A stretch of DNA of 64,000 nt from Symbiodinium natans (lineage: Eukaryota; Sar; Dinophyceae; Suessiales; Symbiodiniaceae), in the NCBI GenBank assembly GCA_905221605.1, contig CAJNDS010002126.1:579501-643500 (forward strand). The letters run 5' to 3'. The translations under genes were made by a program, and so were the position numbers. Under the pieces are notes generated by a model that made no database searches, had not been told where the DNA came from, and was given only the letters and a program-made list of their open reading frames with translations. Each line of letters begins with the position of its first letter. The first letter of the stretch is position 1. Positions 35,001 through 45,393 of the stretch are shown piece by piece.

Positions 35001-38000
35001 GATGGCGCGGAATCCCGCGAGCCGGTCGTCTTTGAGGACGATGGAACCGGCGGGGACGACTTGTCTCGCCCCAGCTTAGGGCAGCAGGTTCAAGGCGACG
35101 CCAAGCAGGTGGAGTTCACGCTGACCAGGCGCGGGAGGGACTTCGTCCTCCGCCTTGGTGACCGCATTGCCTATCGGGGTGTAGGTGGAGGCCCGAAGGT
35201 GTGCAGGTTAGGACGGGTCACGCAGGTGGATGCGGCCCGTGCGCAGGTCGGCGTCCATCGCTATCTCCCCGACGCCAGCGGGGTTCGCGTCAAATGGCGG
35301 CTTGCATATATCGCCGAGGACGGAGCGCTCACGCTTTCAGAAGGGACCCGTCCGGCCCATGAAGCGGTTTCTGTGAAGGAAATCATTTCCAAAATCGACC
35401 TAAACCGCGACGGCGTGCTTGCTGCAGCCTCGGCCAGAAAGTTGGACAAGGGAGCGTATTCGTTGCAGGACCGGACGCTCGAGCGAGCGTCTCGCGCCGG
35501 CACGGGTGTACTCTCGATCCAAGAGGCCCTCGCGGACCTCCTGGTCGCGGAACCCCGCGTGTTGCAGCCTAGGGCTTCCCCAGAGTCGGGTGCTGTCGAG
35601 AGTTGGTTCCGGCAGTATTTCCTTGGTGGGGTTGCCGATGTCTTAGAGGTTGCTTGGGGTGACGCGGTCGTTTCCGACGCGGCTAGGAGGCACGGGTACA
35701 GGGTTGTTCCCGCTTTTGTGCAAGGCAAGCAGGCCTACGGGATCACCTGGAACCTGGCCGCAGAAGAGCACTTAGAGGCCATTAGCGGCGCTGTTCTGCG
35801 CACAGAGCCGAAGGTGCTCGTGATTGGGCTTGAGGGCAAGAATGTGCCCCGGGCTTTCCTCCAGCTAGTCGTCCGGTGTGCGCAGGAACGCACGCGCGCG
35901 GGCGCCCACGTCGCGCTGCGTTTGCAGGCGCAAAAAGGCGAGTGGGAACCTTGGCGGCTAGAGGAGTGGGGCGCCTTGTTTGGGACGCTCGCAGAGCCAC
36001 GCTGGCCTTGGGCTTTCGTGCGGGCTGACATGTGCCAGTTCGCGCGGGCCAGTGGCCGCGGCAACCTCGTTGAGAGCGGGGCCCTGTGGCTCGCCGATTT
36101 CAGTTTAGAATCGGTAGGTTTGAGGTGTAGTAGGCCGGATGCGCTAGGCGCAGTGCAGCACAAGCACGTTGAGCGCGCGCAATCCGACTACAACCTCATA
36201 GGGGCGGCTTTCTGCGCCTCGCTCCAGGACCTTGGTCTGAGGGGCGCAGAAGAGCTGTGCACCGCTGCAGTTGAAAGCTTTCCAGCGACTGCGGGTGCAG
36301 ATAGCGCCGCGGCTGCGCCACAGCCCTCTCCAGTCGTTCCCCTCCCGGACGTGCGGTCGGGCGAGGACCTCACGCCAGCAGAGCGTGCGGAGCTGGATAA
36401 GGAGGTGGATAAGTATGCCGCGGAGAAAGAAGCGTTTTGGCGGACCAAGGCGGACGCCAAGGACTGGGATTCCGTCCGGGCTGACCTTGAGGTCTATGCT
36501 CTTGCGGGCGAGAAGGTCGCGGAGGATCCTAGGCGCACCGAGGCCTATAGAGACCTCGTATGGTCGGGTTTGAAGATCGAGCCTGGACCAACCAGACCCG
36601 GGCTGACCGATGCTGATATCGCAGCCGTCAGGGAGGTCATACGGCGAAAGGCCGCTGGGTTCTGGGTGGAGGACACCACCAGGACCACGGTCAGGAAGTT
36701 CGCCCATGACTGCATCCCCACCGGGCCGCCGGTCTCGTCCCAGCCTCACAGTCTGAGGGGCGAGTCCGCGCAATGGGTCGACGACAAGCTTGAAGAAGAA
36801 TGCAAGCGGGGTCAGTTGATCCGCGGCAGCTCGGCTTGGGGATCTGCGCCGTTTCCGACCAAGGAAATGCCCAGCTACAAGCGGCATAGGAAGCGACGCT
36901 TGGTGGTTGACTACCGCCGTGTGAATGCCCGAATTAAGCGCTCCACGTACTATTGTCGGCGGGGCAGCGATGTGCTCGCCGCCGCAGTAGGTTCGGTTTG
37001 GTATACCTTCGTGGATGCGGTTAGTGGGTTTAATCAGATTAGGAACACCAAGCGAGCTCGCGAGGTGTTGGCCATTGTGGCAAGATCAGGGAAATATCTC
37101 CCTGTCGGCCTTACCTTTGGCCCGATTAACGGCCCAGATGATTTCAACTTTGTGGTTGATAGGGCCTATGCCCCCGGCAGAGGTAGGCGCCTTAAGTATA
37201 CTAAGGAGTGGATTGCCTACGTGGATGATCTTACTGTTAGGACGGGTAGGGTCATTGATGGGCAGTTTTTCACTGATGCCCAAGCCGAGGGGGCGGTGCG
37301 CGAAGCGTGCGCCAAGGGGGCAGTCGCGGCTCCGCAGAGCGCGTCGTCTGCTCTTGAAGCCTTAGGCGTTCGCGGTGCGCACAACTCCAAGCGCGCGAAC
37401 CATGACGCGGCGCGCTCGGACCAGAATCACCCCACGCGCGTTCTGATGCTCAGGATGTTGGGGCTGTTCGGGTGTTTCTGTGTTCAGGGCGGGTGTTTTT
37501 GGGGCGGGCCGTTTCCCAGGTCGCCGGTCTGCGGGCAGAAGGATTTTTCGTCGTTCGTCGCGTGCAGCTTCGTTCGTTTGTCCCGCAGCCAGTGTTTAGG
37601 AAGCAGGCCTAGAGGTTCGGTCCAAGGTGAAAGCAGAAGCCGCGGAAGCCTTAAAGCCCAGACCTTAAGGAAACTCCCCAAACCCCCGCCGCAGCGGTTC
37701 AAGTGTGTTGTAGAGCCTAGGGTAGGTAGTCCCTCCCCGCGTTCGTGCCTGTGCACTGCGCCCCGCTGCGGGTCGCGACCAGACCGCGCGGGAGCGACCG
37801 ATCGGTCGCCCGGACCTTCGTGGTCAACCACAAGGCCCCGCTGCGGGCCGTGCCCTGGCCGCGCGGGAGCGGCTGCCTACCACTACTGCACACCGGCCCC
37901 TTGCAGCGGGCCGTGTCCTGGCCGCTCAAGGGCGCGTCAGGTTTCCCTCGCCCATCGGAGGTCCAGCAAAGCCGCGGGCCTCAGTGCCGCGATGGGTGGA

Positions 38001-41000
38001 GGAGGATCGAAGGGCAGGGGCAAGAGCAAGAGCCCAGGCCCTAAGGGCCGAAAGGGAACGCCCTCGATCGACGATGTGCAGCGCCTGCTAGTCCGATGCA
38101 TGCGGCACGGCGAAGGTGGCTGCAGAGGCCGGTTCGGTCCGGGCGGCCTCTACCCGGTTGATGAGTTGATCGAACAACTCGGGATCACCATCAACCAGTA
38201 CAACCAGGCGGTCGCGCACGACGCCAACCAGCGGAAACCGAGGTTGGACACCTCGCACGCTGGTTTCCTTCGTGCCTTCCAAGGCCACTCTGCCGATTGC
38301 GGCCATCCGATGGGGTTCATGATGGAGGGCCTAAGTGAGACGGCCATCGACGACCTCATCCATCAGTATGGCCCGGCCATGTGGCACGGCACGGACCTGC
38401 ATGTCGTGCCAAGCCTGATGCAGAACGGCCTGATCCCCGGCGGCGGGCCGGGAGGCCGCCTCGGGGTGCACTACGTCCTAGGACACTGCCCCACGCAGTG
38501 GGAGGACGGAAGGCGCGGGTTCCGCCGCGGATCGACTTGCATAGTCGAGGTCCGACTGGCGGTCCTGCGGGACGCCGGAGTGCCCATCTATGCAGGAGCG
38601 GATGGGGTGGCCCTCACTGGCCAGATTAGGGCCACCGGCATTTCCCGCATCTGGGCACTCCCCAAGGGCTCGCCTGTCTACTCAGACTTGATAGCTGAGT
38701 TGGAAGTGGATCGGTTGGTCCAGCGTGTCGACCTAAGGAGTTTAGGCGACACCAGTGCGGGCCCCAACCCGTTGGGGCGAGGACCGAAACTGGGCACGGG
38801 CCAAGCGTCCCAAGCTGCTGCGGCCAGCAGTGGCGCGGCGAGCTCCTCGACGGTTGTGCTGGCCCCTGCGGGTCGTGTCATGGCCGCGGGGGCCGCCCAA
38901 CCTGTTACCCCTCCTAAGGCCGCGCCTAAGGCCAAAGGGCGTCCCTCCGGGACCCCTAGGACTTCGATCGTGCCAGCGAAGCCCAAGGTGTACCCTAGGC
39001 GCAACGTCCCGGGCCCCAATGTCCTCGAGCCCGAGGACTCGCTCGAGGAAGAGGCAGCCCAAGAAGCTGAAGGTGTCGAGGAAGATAGTTCCAGCTCGGA
39101 TCTTCCCGACACGCGGGCGCCTCGAGCCGCGGTCAAAGTGAAGGAGGACGAGGAGCCCGCAAGTGGGGCCAAGGCCGAGAGCACAGAGGAAGGAGTCCTC
39201 GTGCTCGGCCAGTCTGTGGTCACCAGCGCGAAGGAATACCTCGCGCGGTCCGAAGCTCTTCTTAGAGCGCAGAAGCTCCAGTCGAGGATACTGGAGGTTG
39301 CGGGAACTGCGATGGTGAAGCTGGAGAAGATCACCAAGCGTGAGGAGTCCCTCAAAACGCTGCGCCGAGAGGGAGAGAGTCGGGCGGCCCGGGAAGGCGC
39401 CGACGGGGAAGAGGTGTCTGACGATGGTCAGGACGCCCCCGGGGCTGCGGGGTCGAGTAGTTCCGCTAGGCCTTCGGGAGGCGGGACCGCCCAGTCCGCC
39501 CCAGCCTCAGAGGAGCCTCGCCCCAACGCTGACGGCCACTACGGATGTTCGGCTCCGGGATGCGGGCTAGCCTTTGAGTCGCTGGTGCAGTACCACTTGC
39601 ATCAGGCGGCCTGTCATGGCGCCTCTCTTCCGCCCGACCTGGGGATCAGCCCCCTCCGCACCTCTTGACCCTTTTCGTCAGGACTGGCGGGGACGGCTGT
39701 TCCACCGAGGAAAGGACGGCGGGTATGGGGAGGTGCCCATGCTCCGAGTGATTAGGTGCCACAAAGCCAACGGGTACGATCACTCGAGAGTCCCGCTCCT
39801 GAGGCGAGGGGACCGAATCCAGCTTGAGGATGGATCGCACCACATCTATGGTGGTAGCCATCCGCCGGGGTGGCTTCGCGACGACCCCGAGCTGGACCCC
39901 CCTGGTGCTCCAGAGGGAAGCGATGGAGGGTCCACGCCCAAGAGCGAGCCCACGGAGGAGGCCGAGCCCGAGCCTCCGCGGAAGGCCGCTCCGCGCGGGC
40001 GGGCCCTCGAGCCGCCGAAGGGCGACGTCCAGCGACGCCTGGCTGAGCGTCGCTCCAAGCGAGATTACTCGCCAGACCTGGTGACGCCTCTTGACGATCT
40101 CCATGCCAAGGAGATCGACTCCTTCTTCGCGGGCGATAGCCTTGACGTCATTTTGATGCGCGCCGAGGTTCGCGCTGAGTCCCACCTCGACGTCGGCCGG
40201 GAGCGAGAAGAGCCCCTGGCCAAGGAGGAACAGGAGGAGGAGGCTGAGGTCGTCAAGGACGAAGAGGTCTCGGTTGAGATGGAGGCAGCCACCGCGGATG
40301 AGGCGGACGAGGTCGCCCTCCCAGCCAACCGAGCCTACGTCGAAGGCCGCTTTTACCCCTACGGCAGCTGGCGGTGCTTCTTCTGCGAAGCCATCAACCC
40401 GGTTACCGAGGACCAGTGCCTCACCACGCACGCGGGCGGCCCGAATGCGGGCGCCCCGTGCGACGGCCGATGGATCAATGGGATCGACATCGGGTGGTGG
40501 GAGGTGGATCCCCAAACCGCGCCGGAGCAATGGCGGCGGAGGTTTTCTGCCGAAGAGCTTGAAGACCAACAAGCGCGGGCAGATGCCGCGAGGCTCCTCA
40601 GCGATGAGGAACTCGCTGAAGCCCTCCAGGCGGCCGAGGAGGCGCAGGCGGCCGAGCGCGCCAAGAAGCGGGAGCGGCGCCAGGCGGAGAAAGCGGAGCG
40701 CGATGATCACATCAGCGAAGCGCTCCGCATAGCAGGGTGGCAGTGCCCTAACTGCTATGAATGGAACCTTTCATTCAGGCAGCTGTGCTTTAGGTGCAGC
40801 ACACCCCTCCGCTTGGCAGAGGTCGTTTCCCGCGATCCCGGATCCGCGGCGCGGCGAAGAGAGGGACTCGGGCTCCGAGAGCAGCCAGGACGAGCTGGAG
40901 TACGAGATCCTTCTGGCCAATCGCGCGATGGATCAGGAAACGATCCAGCCTCTTCTTAGAAGCAAACACAAGAAGAGGGGCGGCAAGAGACGTCGCGAGG

Positions 41001-44000
41001 AGGCGACGTACGGCAAGGGCCGCGACCCTTGGAGTGCTTGGGCAGACGCCCGTGGCAAGGGCCAGGGCAAGCCGAAGGGCAGAGGCAAGTCCGATGCCAA
41101 GGGCAAGCCCAAAGGGAGGGGCAAGTACGCCTGGGGCGCTTTTGCCGCGGGCATAGTTGCCGCGCTCCAGCCCCGCCCAAGCACAAGCTGGGTCCCAGCC
41201 TTCCCGTGCGGGTCGGCCCGGCCGCCGCCGATTGTTCCGCTTCCGCCGCGGACCCCGTTTTTCCTGGGTCGCGGGCTCCTCAATCGGTTGATGCACGCCC
41301 TCAACGGGAACATCAACGGCTGGTGGGGCCTGGCGGCTGCAGCGTCGGCGCCGATTGCCTTGCAGTTGCACCGCGGGGCTGTGCATGTTGTCGAGGACTC
41401 TATGCACGCGGTTGCAACAATTTCGGCCGACGTGGTCGAGGAAATCGGGCACGGCGGACCGTGTGGGTCGCCGGAACAGCCATCACTCTGGTGGTAGTGA
41501 TCTTATGCAGTGCTGTTCTGTGGTACGTGAGTCGTGCCGTTGCCAATCGCATTGCGCACTTGCGACATGGCAACACCGCGGCCCCTGAGGCGCGGCTGTC
41601 TCAACTCCTTGGCTCTGAGGCGACGTTTGAGGTCGCGAGTACCAAGAAAGGGGTGACCCATAAAGTTTGGGTGCACCTCAAGGAGGAGACAGCTGCCTGC
41701 GGCTGCCGTGCTTACCTGGCAGAGGGACGCTGCGGGCATTGCGAGGCCGCAATGGACACCGCTCGATCCCTAGGGTTTTTGCACGCGGCCCAGCGAGGCG
41801 CGGGTCCTGCGTTCACCGACTCCATTCGGAGTACCGCCTCCGAAGCCCTAGCTAAGGGTAAGGTGGTGTTAGGTTTGGGGAACAATGAAGGATGTTTCTC
41901 CCAACTTGCGGCCAAGAGCCGCGGGCTCTCCTGCTTTCAGGGGCTCGCGGGTCGTGACCTGGCCGCGGCCCCAGCAGATGGAGCGAACGCAGCCCACGCA
42001 CAGTCCGGCTCCGTGCAACGGGCCGCCACTGCCACTGTGGCGCGCACACCCAGCCGGAGGAACAAGGGCCCAGTTCCCGCTAGGAGTTCTCTAGTCAAAG
42101 AAGTGGAATTCCTTGCGGGCGGGCCATACGTTCAGGCCGCCCAAACGCTGCTTGGGTCTGGAGCAGCAGAGGATGTGATCTACATCCGGGCGTACAGCCT
42201 AGATTGCCCATCCTGCATCGAGGCAATCGAAGCGTCGCTCAGCAAGGGCGCAGGCGTTCGGATTGTCGCAGACATAGGGCAATGCCACCGCGCCAAACTG
42301 CAATGGCAAGCGTTGAAACGCTTGGCGGCTGCAGGCGCCGAGGTGAAGGTGGGTTGCGGCACATCCGTGCGCGACGCCTATGCCCGCGACGGCCGCGGGG
42401 CTAAGGTAGGCACAGGGATTCAAGGGCTTCACCATGCCAAGGCCCTTTGCCTACTGCGGCCTGACGGCGCGGTTGTGTTGATTGGGAGCCTCAATTTTAC
42501 CACAAGCAGCAAAGCCAATGCGGAGGCAGGGCTTAGGCTCGAGGTCCCCAAGACGCACCCGGTCGCGCAGTCCTACATCGAGGACTTCCAGAGGGTGTCG
42601 GCTGAGGCATTCTCCCTCGATGAGGCGGTCGCGAGGCGCCCTCAGTTGGAGCGAGCCAGTAGCTCCAACGTTGCTGGCAGCGCCACTCGTGCCCCCAACA
42701 CTGCTCCACAGGGTATCGAGTAGGCTGCGGCCAGTTGGCGCGGCGTGGAAGGCATCCACGCGTTATCAGAGCAGGCGTGGCAACACGGCACGTTGCTTCG
42801 CCAATCGTTTGCTTTCTCTTTTGCTAGACTGCGGGCGGAAAGCCGCGGCAGGTTGGAGACCTGCCCATTTTGCATTCCCCGCACCTTTCTCCTCTGCCCT
42901 GCCTGTGGCCCCTCGTGCTGAGGGTGCTCTTTTGCAGGTGCTGCGGACCGTGTCCTGGTCGCGGCAGTGCGCTCGCCGAAGCGCGTGCGAGTTGCATTGC
43001 TGCGGCACGAGTCATGTGCGCGGCTCTCGCTGAGTCCGGTAGCCCGTAGGGTAGTTCTGGATAGGTGAGTAGCCGTAGCCGTAGCTTAGGACCGGTAGTG
43101 TACAGTGTACAGTGTACCATAGTTTGTACCTTAGTCTGCGTACTGGCAGCTAGAGACCAGCTCGAGGATTCAAGAGCCTCGCCCACCAGCAAAAGGGTGA
43201 GGACCTCTTGGGAAAGGGTGGTTTAGGGCTGCTGAGGGTTGCTGTCGTCGTGCGTTCGTTTTGGTGGTGCGGGCTAGCGTCCCTGCCGCATGCCAATGCT
43301 CATGATGTGCGGACCACCGCGGTCGCACGCGACACCCTCTCCCTTCCCTTTCTGTGTTCAGCGCGAGTGCCTGCTGCACTCCGAGCTCGGAATGAGCTGG
43401 AAGCCTCGGCTGAGGGGCGAATGTGAGCAGGTCTAAGCACGCACGTTGCATGTGCTAAGCTGCCAGAACCAGTACTGTAGTTTTCCTTGCATGTGTAGTT
43501 TTGCGAATTAGTTTCGATGCCAATGTTTTGGCTCAAGTACCGAGCTTGTGCCTTTGAGCACGGTAGTTTCGTACAGTAGCTCTTAGGTTGCTGTGCGGTC
43601 CGACCGGACGCACTCAGGCGTAGCTGCACAAGTGCTTGAACTCGCGAAGTCGTAAAACAGCGTGACCGGGCTGTGATTGCATTGGCTTAGTGCAAGTCCA
43701 GTGCTGGTCGACTTCACAATATATTGCATATCATATATTGTATATTGCATATTATATACTGCATATAATGCATAATATAAAGTATATATTGTATAATATA
43801 TACTGTATACATAATGTACAATATATAAAATATATAATATTATTTATTATTAATTAATTTATTATTAATTATTCATTATATAGTGTATTTATATATTATG
43901 TAGTATGTATTATATATTGTTCTTTGAAGCCATTGGAATGTAGTATGTGTTATGTATTGTTCTTTGAAGCCATTGGAATGCAAAGAAAAGGAAGTTTTTT

Positions 44001-44667
44001 GCTTAAAACATGTAGAAGTAGAGTTTTTCCGATGGAAACATAGAGATAGTAGAGGATTTGTCATGAAAACGTGAAGACAGTAGACGTTTTCTTGTGGGAG
44101 TATGAAGAAATAGAGGTTTTCCCATTGAAAGATCGAGAAACTAGAAGGTTTTCCAACCACTACCACCACTTCTACGCATCGTGCGAACATTGTTTGCAAA
44201 TGGGGGGGGCTGCGCCCCCCCCAACCCCCCCGCTGTTTTTTTTAAGCTGTGCAAAGCGTGCTGCAAAGCCAAGTGGGGGGGTGTGGGGGGGGGGTTGGGG
44301 GCTGCGCCAACCCCAACCCCGCCGCGTTTTTATCAAGCTGTGCCACTGCAAAGCGTGCTTTATGAATCTTGTTGAAGCCATTGGGATACTAAAAAGTTTA
44401 AGTTTTTCTTAAAATACATGCAAATAGAGGTTTTCCGATGGAAACATAGAGATGATAGAGGTTTCCTATGAAAACGTGAAGAAAATAGAGGTTTTCTTGT
44501 GGGAATATGAAGAAATAGAGGTTTTCCTATTAAAAGATCGAAAAAATAGAAGGTTTTCCAACCACCACCCACTACTACCCATCGTGCGAGCATTGTGTTT
44601 GCAAATGGGGGGGGGGCTGCGCCCAACCCCCCTCCCCAACCCCCCCACCCCCACCCCCCCCCCCCCC

Positions 44668-44711
<44 letters not shown>

Positions 44712-45312
44712 ACCCCCCCCCCCAACCCCCCCCCCCCCCCCCCCCCCCAACCCCCCCCCCAACCCCCCCCCCCCCCAACCCCCCCCCCCCCCAAACCCTC
44801 CCCCCCCCGCTGTATTCCAAGAGGAAAATGGGTTAATTTTTTTTGTTGATGCTTATTTATTTTTTTTGTTCATCCCTTGGGGTTATTTTTTTTTGATGCT
44901 TATTTATTTTTTTACCATAAACCCTAAATTTCGGAAACCCTCACATGTCTCATGACCATGCTGGAGGATCCGGGTCTAGGTGTTTTGGGTTTAGGGTTCA
45001 AGGTTTAGGATTTAGGGGTTGGGGTTAGGGGGTTAGGGGTTTAGGGTCTAGGTGTTTTGGGTTAAGGTGGTTGGAATTTTCGGGTTTGCGGTGTTTAGGG
45101 TCTCGGTGTCTAGGGTTTCGGGTCCCGACCCCAGTAGCGCTCAAGAAGGAGCGATTTGCCTAAACCCTAAACCCTAAACCCTAAACCCTTAAGCTATTTC
45201 ACCAGAGCATCCTCTTAGGATAAGGCAGGGAGGCGAAGCTACAAGCAACCATGAATGTTGCCGAGGCTAGCTCGAAAATAAACCCTAAACCCTAAACCCT
45301 AAACCCTAAACC

Positions 45313-45393
<81 letters not shown>

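Larger units (their letters stand above)
26431..43718 (+). mobile_element. 17,288-bp Ty3/gypsy-type LTR retrotransposon with permuted Pol and extra 3' ORFs
   Basis: Two identical 297-bp LTRs (26431-26727 and 43422-43718, TG...CA ends) bound an internal region of 16,694 bp. The 4-bp target duplication ATAT lies at 26427-26430 and 43719-43722. A candidate tRNA primer site (TGGGGGCTGTTC) starts at about 26730, and a short purine stretch (GAGGGGCGAA) precedes the 3' LTR at 43412-43421. Internal order: Gag, protease, RT connection/RNase H, integrase, methyltransferase-like region, RT palm, Tpt1-like domain, RanBP2-finger ORF, TM-SWIM-PLD ORF, and about 700 bp untranslated. GC content is much higher than in the AT-rich target. 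The insertion lies in a TA-rich microsatellite within the carrier intron, in the sense orientation. Identical LTRs mean recent insertion; whether the element is active is unknown. Confidence 0.95.

Noticed and set aside
27341-42884. Minus-strand and off-frame ORFs inside the retrotransposon, some over 200 codons
   Set aside because: GC-rich shadows of Gag, Pol and the downstream ORFs; no domains.
44360-44955. Gly- or Pro-rich proteins in the C tract
   Set aside because: Homopolymer translation only.
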